Positions 26,363 to 36,016 of a stretch of DNA of 64,000 nucleotides are shown here, in pieces; the first letter of the stretch is position 1, and the number at the start of each line of letters is the position of its first letter. The position numbers were made by a program, and so were the translations under genes. The notes under the pieces were generated by a model. That model did no database searches and was not told the DNA's origin. It saw only the letters and a program-made list of their open reading frames with translations. This DNA is from Chitinophaga silvatica (lineage in GTDB: Bacteria; Bacteroidota; Bacteroidia; Chitinophagales; Chitinophagaceae): the NCBI RefSeq assembly GCF_003419895.1, contig NZ_QPMM01000012.1, positions 1 through 64,000 on the forward strand. The letters are read 5' to 3'.

Positions 26363-29300
26363 TTAAAAAGTAAGGTTGATACCCACATTCACAAATTTGT
26401 TCTGAGGATATTGCAAACCATTAGCATCAGTGATTTCAGGTTCTATACCCAGATCATGAACGTTGTCGATCGAGAACAGGTTATAGGTGTTGAGATAGAA
26501 TCTTACACGCTTAATTTTAACTCTGTCTAACCATTGTTGAGGCAGCGTATAACCGAGTTCCATTGTTCTTAATCTGAGATAACGGACGTTTCTTGTCCAG
26601 AAGGAAGAAGGTTTATTATAATTGTTATGATCCCCAGTATTAAATCTGAGTGCCGGGTATTTACCAATGGTCCATGGACTATTTAAATCAAATGGATCTG
26701 CGCGGTAAGAACGTTGATCATAGAATTGTCTGAGCAGGTTACCGGTATTCTGATACGGCCATTTCATTTCCCAGTCCTGTGCATAGGTATACATAGAACC
26801 ACCGGAGAAATCAGCGGCAAAGTCGATTCCGTTCCATCTTACTGCGAAGTTGATTCCATAGTTTACAGTTGGATTCTGACCTGTAGGGTAACCAATTGGG
26901 CGCATATCATACTCATTAATCACACCGTCACCGTTAACATCTTTGTAGATAAGATCTCCAGGTAACATTGTTCTGTTGCCCTGACCATCATTGTCTACTT
27001 TGTAGTTGTTGATATCGTCATACGATTTGAATTGCCCAACTACTTCATATCCCCAATAAATATCGCTCCAGCGGTTTTCTGATGAATATCTGTAATGATC
27101 CCAGGAGTTACCAAACATTGGGTTATAAGAGCTGATAAATTTCTTACGGGCATAAGAGAAATTACCACCTATAACATAATTGAGTTTTCCGGCTTTACCA
27201 TTATAGGCAGCGGAAATTTCACCTCCCATTACAGCATCGCTATTCACATTCTCTTTTGGCAGGCCATACCCAATTTCATTAGGAACCAGTATATCATACT
27301 TATCACCTAATAAACCGGAACGTCTACGCTTAAAGTAATCGATGGCTCCAGTCACCTTTCCATTCAACAATGAATAATCCATTCCTATATCCAGTATTTT
27401 ACTGGTAAACCAGGAAACACGGCTATTAGGAACTCCTTTATCTCTTGCTCCTTTTACAACAGTACCATCCATTATGAAAGTAGAAGTAGCATAGGTATAA
27501 CCAGGAACATAATCATAGGCACCAATACCTACATCATCATCTCCCAATTCACCATAAGAACCACGAATTTTTAAGTCGCTAAGCCAATTGCTGTTACCTA
27601 ACAGGTTTTTAGCAAATTGCTCTTCTGTAATTCTCCAGCCACCGGAAATTGAAGGAAAGAAGCCCCATCTTTTTCCAGGTGCAAATTTCCATGAACCGTC
27701 GTAACGGCCGGCCATTTCGAGGTAGTATTTATTTGCATAGTTATAGTTGATCCTTCCGATATAGCCCAAACGAGCCTCAATCCAATCAGCATCGTTATAA
27801 GTATCCATATCTGCAAACTGGATCAATGGTAGTACATTCGTTTTAGGAACAGCGTGTACCCAAACATCCAGTTCTCTTCTGCTGATTCTTTCGGTTACAA
27901 AGTTGGCACCAATCGTATGTTTACCAAAGGTGTTATTATAATTGACCTGCCCCTGAATCACATTTTCCAACACCTTATGTGTACCTCTTTCGCGCCATGG
28001 ATTGGAACTGCCACCAGTACGTTCATAAATGCTATCGGCTGCTTTGAAGGTATAAGTATCATAAGTGTATTCGTGACCGTTCATCAACTTATCTGCATAA
28101 TAATAGGAGTACCTGCCTTGCAGTGTAAGTCCTTTTATTGGTGTGGTATACTCACCGGTAAAGTTGGTTTGTAATACTCTCCAATCTTCTGTCCAGTAAC
28201 CTGAAAGAGCCTTTGTTTGCAACGCCCAGTTCTCGGTATTGTGACCAATATCATTAGGATACGCCGGGTTATCATTGGCATAAGGACGTTCTGTAGGACG
28301 GTTACGGAATAAGGCAAAACGAGGCTCCCAGTAATCATCACTTCCCGGAACCCCCGGATTATCTCTTTCTTCAATACGTCCATTAATTTGTACTCCTACT
28401 TTAAGGCGCTTGGTTACTTTAGCATCTACGTTACTTTGAATATTAGTACGGTTGAAGGTAAACTCCCGGCCCAATACAGATGTCTGATCAAGATGTGTAA
28501 CTGAGAGATAGTAATTAATATTTTCAGATCCACCACTTGCGCTGATATTGGCAGAAGTTTGCGGAGCATTTTTCTTAATAATGAAGTCATACCAGTCGAA
28601 GCTCTGATAACCTTTTTCTGTACCAGCTTTCCATTTGTCCAGTTCGGCCTGCGTAATTTCTATTTTAGGGTTTAAAGCATTCATGTCTGCTTCTGCTTTA
28701 CCGCGCATCCATTCATAAGCATTTACAGTTTTAGGGAACCGGGTCCAGTTCTGCCATCCCGTGTACGCATCTACGTTAATAGTATTCGGGCTTCCCAGTT
28801 TACCTCTTTTTGTAGTTACTACTACTACCCCATTGGCGGCACGTACTCCGTAAATAGCGGCAGAAGCATCTTTCAACACGGTTATTGATTCAATATCATT
28901 AGGAGAGATATTATTGAATTGTCCCGCATCTTTTTGCACACCATCAATTACGTACAATGGATTACCGAGGTTACGGATCTGGATATTGGCACTGGCACCC
29001 GGGCGGCCATCAGGCATTCTGAAAGAAACGCCAGGTAATTTACCTGCCAGTGTAGCACTCACCGTAGAACCATGTACTCTTTCCAGATCTTTGGAAGTAA
29101 CTCCGGAAATGGCACCGGTTACAGATTCTTTCTTCTGGGTGCCGTAACCAACTACGATTACTTCACCAAGTCCTTTACTGTCTTCACTGAGCTGCGGACT
29201 AACAGTTCTCTTATTGCCTACTTTCAATTCTTGTTTCGAATAACCTACAAACGTAAATACCAATACGGCATTTTCATCCTGCACAGCTAAGGAATAAGCA

Positions 29301-29521
29301 CCTTTTGCATCAGTGGTAGTTCCTTTGCTTGTTCCTTTTATAGCCACTGTTACCCCTACCAGTGGTTCATTTTTTTCGTCTGTTACCTTTCCGGTAACAG
29401 TAAAGCCTCCGGTTGTTTGCGCCATGGTAACGCCTGGAAGCAACAGTATCAGTAATAGCAGGCAATAGAATGCCCCTATCACGCTCCGTATTGAATTACG
29501 GACACGTAAACGTGTTTTCAT
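26363..29521 (-). CDS. SusC/RagA-family TonB-dependent transporter (PUL A)
   Basis: A 1052-residue outer-membrane transporter: signal peptide, a carboxypeptidase-D regulatory-like domain (about 40-120, VTGKVTDEKNEPLVGVTV), a TonB-box-like stretch (GLGEVIVVGYGTQKK), a plug domain with the SusC signature (VLKDASAAIYGVRAANGVVVVTT) and a 22-strand barrel ending in Phe. It imports oligosaccharides with its SusD partner. No consensus promoter is obvious in 29522-29718, so it may be activated by the AraC-type regulator at 35104 or read through from GH2. Confidence 0.95.
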   Translation of the reverse strand: MKTRLRVRNSIRSVIGAFYCLLLLILLLPGVTMAQTTGGFTVTGKVTDEKNEPLVGVTVAIKGTSKGTTTDAKGAYSLAVQDENAVLVFTFVGYSKQELKVGNKRTVSPQLSEDSKGLGEVIVVGYGTQKKESVTGAISGVTSKDLERVHGSTVSATLAGKLPGVSFRMPDGRPGASANIQIRNLGNPLYVIDGVQKDAGQFNNISPNDIESITVLKDASAAIYGVRAANGVVVVTTKRGKLGSPNTINVDAYTGWQNWTRFPKTVNAYEWMRGKAEADMNALNPKIEITQAELDKWKAGTEKGYQSFDWYDFIIKKNAPQTSANISASGGSENINYYLSVTHLDQTSVLGREFTFNRTNIQSNVDAKVTKRLKVGVQINGRIEERDNPGVPGSDDYWEPRFALFRNRPTERPYANDNPAYPNDIGHNTENWALQTKALSGYWTEDWRVLQTNFTGEYTTPIKGLTLQGRYSYYYADKLMNGHEYTYDTYTFKAADSIYERTGGSSNPWRERGTHKVLENVIQGQVNYNNTFGKHTIGANFVTERISRRELDVWVHAVPKTNVLPLIQFADMDTYNDADWIEARLGYIGRINYNYANKYYLEMAGRYDGSWKFAPGKRWGFFPSISGGWRITEEQFAKNLLGNSNWLSDLKIRGSYGELGDDDVGIGAYDYVPGYTYATSTFIMDGTVVKGARDKGVPNSRVSWFTSKILDIGMDYSLLNGKVTGAIDYFKRRRSGLLGDKYDILVPNEIGYGLPKENVNSDAVMGGEISAAYNGKAGKLNYVIGGNFSYARKKFISSYNPMFGNSWDHYRYSSENRWSDIYWGYEVVGQFKSYDDINNYKVDNDGQGNRTMLPGDLIYKDVNGDGVINEYDMRPIGYPTGQNPTVNYGINFAVRWNGIDFAADFSGGSMYTYAQDWEMKWPYQNTGNLLRQFYDQRSYRADPFDLNSPWTIGKYPALRFNTGDHNNYNKPSSFWTRNVRYLRLRTMELGYTLPQQWLDRVKIKRVRFYLNTYNLFSIDNVHDLGIEPEITDANGLQYPQNKFVNVGINLTF

Positions 29522-29647
29522 AACTGAATTTTATTAGTAAATAAATCCTAAGTACTACATCGATTTTTGCTTGGTCTGATCTTTAATCTCTCTAACGCTG
29601 AACATAGCCAGGTCTATAGTGCGGAATTGTTGATTTTGATTGCATTG

Positions 29648-29674
29648 ATTCCGGCGGGATAAACCCGCCGGAAT
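29648..29674. terminator. 11-bp hairpin between GH2 and susC, possible attenuator
   Basis: ATTCCGGCGGG (29648-29658) pairs perfectly with CCCGCCGGAAT (29664-29674) around a 5-nt loop. No T tract follows on either strand, so it may stabilise or process mRNA between GH2 and susC rather than fully terminate. The rest of 29522-29718 shows no gene. Confidence 0.45.
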
Positions 29675-29718
29675 TGAAAAGACTCGATTCATAGGTGACG
29701 CATGTTACGCACCTTTTC

Positions 29719-31578
29719 TTATGGCTTCACGGTTACCAATGCAGGGTTATATAATTTGGTACTTACTTCTTTTAGTTTTTCAACTGCTACCTTTTGCACT
29801 TTTCTGTCATAAGTCATCAAACCATTTACTTCTACTTCAACATCGGTAGTTTGAGTGTAAACAGCTGCAGACAGGCCTAATTTGATTAAACCTTCCAGTC
29901 GATCCGTAAATTGGCTGTAACGTTTAAATAAATCGTTCTCATTTTTAAAGCTCTGATAACCCCAGTTATCTTTTTGTTGCCAGGAGTGATCGTTGATTGG
30001 CAAACCTAATCCGCCATATTCACCTAATACGATAGCACGTTTATCGCCATAGATTGCAGGATCTGGCATTGCCGGCTCAGGGTAATTGTGAAGGTCAATG
30101 ATTTGTCCTACCGGATAGAAGTTACCGCCACTGGCAGTATTTACTAAACGGGAAGGATCTTTCTTCATTGTCCATTCTGCAATTTCAACGGTCTTAAACT
30201 GTCCCCATGCTTCGTTGAACGGTGTCCATACCACAATAGAAGGATAGTTATGAAGATGCTCAATAATAGCATTCCATTCTTTTCTGTAGTAACCTTCAGA
30301 TTCAGGAGTACGGTTTTTATCGGTAGCTCTGTCGATTATCCCCGGGCGCATTTCCCAGCCATTACCCAGGTCACCACTTGGCATATCCTGCCATACCAGC
30401 ATTCCTAACAAATCGCAATAGTAATACCATCTTGCTGGTTCCACTTTAATATGTTTTCTGATCATATTAAAGCCCATTGCTTTGGTTTGTACGATATCGA
30501 ATTTCAATGCCTCATCGGTAGGAGCAGTGTATAATCCGTCGGGCCACCAACCTTGATCTAAAGGACCAAACTGGAACAGGAATTTATTATTAAGCAACAT
30601 ACGTTGTACACCATTGACATCTTTACCAATGGAAGATTTACGCATTGCGAAGTAGCTTTTCACCTCGTCGATCACCTTTCCTTTACGGGTAACTGTAAGC
30701 TTCAGATCATACAGGAACGGCGCATCGGGTGACCATAATTTTGGAGAAGGGATTTTCAGATCAACGCTGCCACCGGAAACCTGAGTTTCAGCTACTTTAT
30801 TGCTACCATCAAATGCAGCAACCGTAACTACATCGCCTGGTTGCAGATTTTCTACCTGTGGAGCTACGTTTAGTGTTTCCTGATCAATATCCGGAGTTTG
30901 TTTGGTACCTGCGATATAAGTGTTACCTACAGCTTCAGCCCAAACGGTTTGCCAGATACCGGTAACTGGAGTATACCAGATACCTTCCGGTTTATTGACC
31001 TGCTTACCTCTTGGTTGTGGGCCTTCGTCTGTTGGATCCCAAACTTTAACAACAATATCCTGAGCTCCTTTTTTCACAAATGGAGTAATATCGATAGTAA
31101 ACGGATCGAAACCACCTTCATGGGTGCCAGCTTCTTTACCATTCACGTAAACGGTAGTACGCCAGTCGGATGCCCCAAAGTGCAATAAAATTTTCTTACC
31201 CTGCATAGAGGAAGGAATGCTCCAGGTAGTATTATACCAAAGCTCATTGTCTTTCCCTACACTTTTGCCTACTCCTGACAATGCAGATTCTACTGCAAAT
31301 GGAACCAGGATTTTGCCATCCCAACTAGTGGGTTGTTGTTGATTTTTAGGTCTGATGGCATAGTTCCAGAGGCCATTCAGATTTTTCCAGTTACCACGAA
31401 CCAATTGTGGACGTGGGTATTCAGGTAAGGTTGCAGTTGGCTTAACTTGCTCACTCCAGGTAGAGGTAATCTTACCCGGAACAATCTTCCATTCTTGCTG
31501 TTGTGCTGTTGCATTTAAAAACAATGCAAACGACAATGCAGAAATCAGGTAGGCTTTTTTCATATATATACTTGTCAT
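29719..31578 (-). CDS. GH2-family glycosidase, secreted (PUL A)
   Basis: A 619-residue protein with a signal peptide (ending NATAQ), a jelly-roll sugar-binding domain (WYNTTWSIP, GASDWRTTVYVNG), an Ig-like domain and a TIM barrel. The acid/base Glu is residue 456 in TPFNEAWGQ and the nucleophile Glu is about 520 in VLGEYGGLG. GH2 covers beta-galactosidases, beta-glucuronidases and beta-mannosidases; the substrate cannot be told here. I chose the ATG at 31578 because AGGAG lies 9 bp upstream and it overlaps the preceding stop as ATGA. An ATG at 31563 would give a shorter signal peptide. Confidence 0.88.
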   Translation of the reverse strand: MTSIYMKKAYLISALSFALFLNATAQQQEWKIVPGKITSTWSEQVKPTATLPEYPRPQLVRGNWKNLNGLWNYAIRPKNQQQPTSWDGKILVPFAVESALSGVGKSVGKDNELWYNTTWSIPSSMQGKKILLHFGASDWRTTVYVNGKEAGTHEGGFDPFTIDITPFVKKGAQDIVVKVWDPTDEGPQPRGKQVNKPEGIWYTPVTGIWQTVWAEAVGNTYIAGTKQTPDIDQETLNVAPQVENLQPGDVVTVAAFDGSNKVAETQVSGGSVDLKIPSPKLWSPDAPFLYDLKLTVTRKGKVIDEVKSYFAMRKSSIGKDVNGVQRMLLNNKFLFQFGPLDQGWWPDGLYTAPTDEALKFDIVQTKAMGFNMIRKHIKVEPARWYYYCDLLGMLVWQDMPSGDLGNGWEMRPGIIDRATDKNRTPESEGYYRKEWNAIIEHLHNYPSIVVWTPFNEAWGQFKTVEIAEWTMKKDPSRLVNTASGGNFYPVGQIIDLHNYPEPAMPDPAIYGDKRAIVLGEYGGLGLPINDHSWQQKDNWGYQSFKNENDLFKRYSQFTDRLEGLIKLGLSAAVYTQTTDVEVEVNGLMTYDRKVQKVAVEKLKEVSTKLYNPALVTVKP

Positions 31579-31805
31579 TTTTCTATTCTCCTGATGGTTT
31601 TAATTGGTAAATTAATATCCGACGGTTCACCAAAATACGGCAAACCTTTTGGCGGCCGGGATATTTTCATCATCCAGGGATCTGGTCCGGTGTTGAGCAG
31701 GGGATTTTTGAATACGCTAGCTGTATCCGACACCTGTGCATAGGTAAGCGACGGATAAATAAGTATTAATAATAGCAGACGTACGTGAAACATACCGCTG
31801 TTCAT
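31575..31805 (-). pseudogene. Truncated GH43-like N-terminal remnant
   Basis: A 76-residue frame with a signal peptide (ending SLTYAQ), then SVFKNPLLNTGPDPWMM. That is how secreted GH43 enzymes begin, with the first blade and its catalytic Asp in PDPW. After that the sequence diverges (SRPPKGLPYFGEP) and stops, where a real enzyme would run about 250 more residues. It looks like a GH43 gene reduced by deletion. The frame may still be translated, since its TGA overlaps the ATG of GH2 (ATGA). A genuine small secreted protein is the alternative. Confidence 0.45.
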
Positions 31806-31875
31806 AACATGGATTTAAGTGTAAAAAGAACGCTTAAATAATTTCTCCAAAGAAAAGATTTCCTGGGGTTAAATG

Positions 31876-31908
31876 TTTGTCTAATTATCTCATTCTTTCA
31901 TCTTTTTG
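31876..31908 (+). promoter_or_regulatory. Weak candidate promoter for the PUL A sensor kinase
   Basis: TTTG (31876-31879) and TCTTTTTG (31901-31908, one mismatch to TAnnTTTG) are 21 bp apart and about 60 bp before the ATG at 31970. A tandem TCATTGTC repeat (31911-31926) follows in the leader. Confidence 0.3.
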
Positions 31909-31969
31909 TATCATTGTCTCATTGTCATTGAAAACATTTAGATTTAAGGTTTTGATAATCAAGCCATTC

Positions 31970-34900
31970 ATGAGAAAATTGGGCCTTGCCATACTTTCTT
32001 TTCTATTGTTGCTTACCCATAAACTTTATAGCCAGTCAGAGAATGTTGTTCATTATCAGGTAGAAAATGGGCTTTCTCATAATGCGGTAATTTGTGCATT
32101 ACAGGATAGGCAGGGGTTTATGTGGTTCGGAACCCTCCATGGTCTTAACCGGTTTGACGGATATACGTTTCACGCCTATCTGAGATCCGACCATCCCGAC
32201 AGCCTGGGCAACAATAATATTATATGCTTATTTGAAGGCAAAAATGGCCTGATTTACGTAGGAACTGAGGCAGGGGCTTATATTTATACCACTGTAACCG
32301 AGAAATTCAAGCTATTGAGCCCCATCATCAAAGGGGATGTTCACTCTTTTACAGAAGACAAAAAAGGGAATATCTGGCTTACTTCCTCAGGTGAGATTTT
32401 TAGATATAATCCAGCTACCGATCAGGTGGTAAAAATAAAAGGATTTTCCAATGCAGTATCCCTTTGCCTGGGCGGTGATGATAATATCTGGGTAATTTCC
32501 AATGATGGCTATATTGCAGTATATAATGCCTCTACTCAATCATTCACTCAATACTCCCTATTCAGCCATTCCAAACCTGCCAGCGCGCACTGGGTTCAGA
32601 AAATTGTACCCCAGGGTAAAGACTCATTATGGATCTGCACTCCCAAACAAGGTATCAAACTGTTTAATATTCGCGCCCGCAAATACCAGGACTACTTCTC
32701 AAACGACCAGGATGGTAATGAAATTTATGCCCGCGATATACTCAGGAAAAGTGATGGGGAATATTGGATAGCAACAGAATCAGGCATTTACCTGCTTGAT
32801 ATTAATAATAACACAATCATCAACCTAAAAAAGAAATATCATACCCCCTACTCCATCTCAGATAATGCCGTGTATTGCCTGCTAAGGGATAAGGAAGGTG
32901 GAATATGGGCCGGTACTTATTTTGGAGGTGTCAATTACTTCCCCGTAGAATATATTTCGTTTGAGAAGTTCTTTCCTCAATCAGGCATTCCCTCTCTCAG
33001 TGGAAACGCAGTAAGGGAAATACATCCCGATCAATACGGTAATTTATGGATTGGAACAGAAGACGGAGGTATTAACAGTTACACTCCCAAGACCGGCATC
33101 TTTAAAAATATTCAACCTGGTAGCGGTCTGTCTCATACGAATATTCATGGTGTTTTAGTAAGTGGAGATTCTTTATGGATTGGCACATTTGAGCATGGAC
33201 TTGATGTCATGAATATTCGCACAGGTAAATTTGTTAAACATTATGAGGGAGGAGCGGGAGAACATCAACTTAAAAGCAATTTCATTTATTATATTCTTCA
33301 AACTAAAAATAAAGACATCTATTGCTGTACAAGTTTTGGAGCCTATAAATATAATCGGGAAGCAGATAATTTCGATCCTGTTGCCGGCTTGCCTATAAAT
33401 CAGTTTTATGTTGCTGCAACAGAAGATAGTAAAGGCAATCTTTGGTTTGGCACTTCAAAGGAAGGTGTCTTTTATTTAAATCCAAAGACCAGCGATAGGA
33501 AAGTTTTCTCACATAGTTCTACAGACAACACCAGTTTAGCAAACAATCGGGTAAATCATATATTTGAAGATAGTCAGCACCGGATCTGGCTGGGAACTGA
33601 AGATGGATTATGCCTGTTTCACCCTGCCACCAACAATTTCACACGCTACGGATCGCAGCAAGGCTTTAACAGTACCATGATCTTCAGGATTGAAGAAGAT
33701 AACAATCAGCAACTCTGGATTTCCACAGCCAAAGGGCTGGCTTGTTTTAACCCGGCTATTGGCACAGCAACAGTATTTACTAAGGATAACGGATTATTGA
33801 ACGATCAATTCAATTACAGTTCATCCTATCGCGATAGTAGTAATATTTATTTCGGGAGCGTAAAAGGAATGATACGATTTAATCCTTCCCTGTTCAAAGA
33901 AAATAATTTCCGTCCGCCTGTTTATATAACAGGATTACAGATTTATGGGAAAGAAGCTGGCATTGGAGAAATCCTTCAAAAATCGATTTCAGTAACAGAT
34001 AGTATTATACTTGCACATGATCAGTCGTCTTTTAGTATTGATTTTGCAGCACTGAGCTATACCTCACCGGAAATGACAGCCTATGCATATAAGATGCAGG
34101 GGCTTGATGCAGAGTGGACATACTTATCTACCAACCGAAAAGCCTATTTCACTAAACTGGCGCCGGGAGTTTATCATTTTATGGTGAAGGCAGCCAATAG
34201 CAGTGGCAAATGGAGCGAAACTCCGAGGGTGCTATACATTAAAATACTTCCGCCTTTTTATTTAAGCTATCCGGCATATGCATTGTACCTGCTACTTCTG
34301 ACAGCCCTTATTTATAGTATTGTAAGATGGTACCATCAACGCGCCATCTTACGCCAGAAAAGAGAAATGGAAAGATTGGCACATGAAAAAGAGAAAGAGG
34401 TTTATCAGGCCAAAATAGAATTCTTTACACATATAGCACATGAAATCCGTACTCCGCTAACCCTTATCAAAGGACCAATGGAAAAGGTGATCAAAAGAGT
34501 TGAGGAAGTACCCCAAATTCAGAAAAATCTGAGGATTATGGAAAGAAATACAGACAGGTTATTGGATCTTACCACTCAGCTACTAGATTTTCGGAGAACA
34601 GAAACACATGGATTCAGCCTATCATTTACACATACAAATATTACAGAACTCTTAAGAGAAATATTTTTACGTTTTACACCGGCAGCAGAACAAAAAAATA
34701 TCGACTTCCAGATTCAACTACCGGATGCTGATTTTTATGCAAATGTAGATGCAGAAGCGATGAACAAGATTATTGGCAACTTATTGAACAATGCTATCAA
34801 ATATGCATCTACACAGGCCTCGCTGCATCTGTTGCAGATAAGGGAAAGAGATACTACCTTTGAAGTTTTAGTTAAGAATGATGGGTATCTCCTACCTGGA

Positions 34901-35122
34901 GAAGTTGCAGAAAAAATATTTGAGCCGTTCTTCCGCCTGAAAGCTACTGCCTCAGAATCAGGAGCTGGCATTGGGTTATCACTATCCAAAACACTGACGG
35001 AGCTACATAATGGTAAATTAGTTTTAGTTACACCGGTTGAAACGTTAAATGTATTTTCACTTACTTTACCGATCAATCCTGATACCGCAGATAATTCAAA
35101 TAAATGGACAACAAACCACTGA
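31970..35122 (+). CDS. PUL A propeller sensor histidine kinase (kinase half of a split hybrid system)
   Basis: A 1050-residue protein: signal peptide (ending KLYSQ), two seven-blade Reg_prop propellers (repeats such as GFMWFGTLHGLNRFDGY, GNLWIGTEDGGI, HRIWLGTEDGLCLF), a Y_Y_Y domain at about 690-760, a membrane helix at about 765-787, HisKA with His824 in HIAHEIRTPL and HATPase with NLLNNAIKYA. This is the sensor/kinase part of hybrid two-component systems, but the chain ends before the receiver. An upstream TTG at 31877 is in frame but lacks a signal peptide start. It is divergent from GH2/SusCD, which it should control. Confidence 0.9.
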   Translation: MRKLGLAILSFLLLLTHKLYSQSENVVHYQVENGLSHNAVICALQDRQGFMWFGTLHGLNRFDGYTFHAYLRSDHPDSLGNNNIICLFEGKNGLIYVGTEAGAYIYTTVTEKFKLLSPIIKGDVHSFTEDKKGNIWLTSSGEIFRYNPATDQVVKIKGFSNAVSLCLGGDDNIWVISNDGYIAVYNASTQSFTQYSLFSHSKPASAHWVQKIVPQGKDSLWICTPKQGIKLFNIRARKYQDYFSNDQDGNEIYARDILRKSDGEYWIATESGIYLLDINNNTIINLKKKYHTPYSISDNAVYCLLRDKEGGIWAGTYFGGVNYFPVEYISFEKFFPQSGIPSLSGNAVREIHPDQYGNLWIGTEDGGINSYTPKTGIFKNIQPGSGLSHTNIHGVLVSGDSLWIGTFEHGLDVMNIRTGKFVKHYEGGAGEHQLKSNFIYYILQTKNKDIYCCTSFGAYKYNREADNFDPVAGLPINQFYVAATEDSKGNLWFGTSKEGVFYLNPKTSDRKVFSHSSTDNTSLANNRVNHIFEDSQHRIWLGTEDGLCLFHPATNNFTRYGSQQGFNSTMIFRIEEDNNQQLWISTAKGLACFNPAIGTATVFTKDNGLLNDQFNYSSSYRDSSNIYFGSVKGMIRFNPSLFKENNFRPPVYITGLQIYGKEAGIGEILQKSISVTDSIILAHDQSSFSIDFAALSYTSPEMTAYAYKMQGLDAEWTYLSTNRKAYFTKLAPGVYHFMVKAANSSGKWSETPRVLYIKILPPFYLSYPAYALYLLLLTALIYSIVRWYHQRAILRQKREMERLAHEKEKEVYQAKIEFFTHIAHEIRTPLTLIKGPMEKVIKRVEEVPQIQKNLRIMERNTDRLLDLTTQLLDFRRTETHGFSLSFTHTNITELLREIFLRFTPAAEQKNIDFQIQLPDADFYANVDAEAMNKIIGNLLNNAIKYASTQASLHLLQIRERDTTFEVLVKNDGYLLPGEVAEKIFEPFFRLKATASESGAGIGLSLSKTLTELHNGKLVLVTPVETLNVFSLTLPINPDTADNSNKWTTNH

Positions 35123-35883
35123 TATTACTGGTAGATGATAATGAGGAAATACTTTCTTTCATTGAAGAAGACCTGGAAGATAAATACCGGGTTATAACAG
35201 CGCGTGAAGGAAAAACCGCAATATCCCTGATCAGGGAACATCCTGTACAACTGGTAATCAGTGATATTATGATGCCGGAAATGGATGGATTTGAATTATG
35301 CAGCAGTATCAAATCCGATTTTGAAACAAGTCATATTCCTGTAATTTTATTAACAGCCCGTAATACACTGCAATCCAAAATTGAAGGATTGGAACTCGGA
35401 GCAGATGCCTATATCGAGAAACCATTTTCACCAGCCTATCTGCAGGTACAGATAGCTAATCTGCTGAGTAACAGAAATAAACTTAAATCGTACTATGTAA
35501 GCTCTCCGTTGGTGCATCTGAAGAGTATGGCCTATACCAGTGCTGATGAGCAGTTTCTTGAAAAGCTAAATGATAAGATACAGGAACATCTTGATAGTAC
35601 GGAGCTGGATGTGGAGCAGCTGGCCGATTTTATGAATATGAGCCGACCGACTTTTTACCGAAAAATAAAAGCGATTTCAGATCTTACTCCCCATGAACTG
35701 ATTAACATAGCCCGTCTGAAAAAGGCTGCCAGCCTGCTGGCTACGGGTTCGTATAAAATAAATGAAGTAGCGGAGTTGTGTGGATTTGCCTCACTAACCA
35801 ACTTTGGTAAAAATTTTCAAAAGCAATTCGGTATACTACCATCGAGATATCTTGCTCAAATGCAGGCAGATAAAGGAAATTAA
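35104..35883 (+). CDS. Response regulator with AraC-type HTH (DNA-binding half of a split hybrid system)
   Basis: A 259-residue protein: a receiver domain with LLVDDNEE (acidic pocket), phosphoacceptor Asp54 in VISDIMMPEMDGFE and Lys106 in IEKPFSP. An AraC-family double helix-turn-helix follows at about 153-255 (ADFMNMSRPTFYRKIKAISDLTPHELI, then VAELCGFASLTNFGKNF). This is exactly the C-terminal part of hybrid two-component sensors. Its ATG overlaps the kinase gene by 19 bp in another frame, and a TAA in its own frame directly precedes the ATG. Translation probably reinitiates after the kinase stop. Expected target: the divergent PUL A operon. Confidence 0.92.
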   Translation: MDNKPLILLVDDNEEILSFIEEDLEDKYRVITAREGKTAISLIREHPVQLVISDIMMPEMDGFELCSSIKSDFETSHIPVILLTARNTLQSKIEGLELGADAYIEKPFSPAYLQVQIANLLSNRNKLKSYYVSSPLVHLKSMAYTSADEQFLEKLNDKIQEHLDSTELDVEQLADFMNMSRPTFYRKIKAISDLTPHELINIARLKKAASLLATGSYKINEVAELCGFASLTNFGKNFQKQFGILPSRYLAQMQADKGN

Positions 35884-36016
35884 AATTTTGTCTTGATAGG
35901 CCGCGAGAAAAATAATATATTAGCGGACATCCATCAAATTCCCTTCGTTTGGCATCCGTAACATTTGTACGGTTGTTTGTTGCTGCCATAAACCTTAAAC
36001 CGAATTTTAGTACAGT

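Noticed and set aside
29072..29290. Plus-strand frames within the SusC and SusD genes
   Set aside because: They are antisense to strongly supported coding sequence and show no family motifs.
35098..35122. Programmed frameshift joining the PUL A kinase and its regulator
   Set aside because: I see no slippery heptamer or downstream pseudoknot; overlap with termination-reinitiation explains the arrangement more simply.
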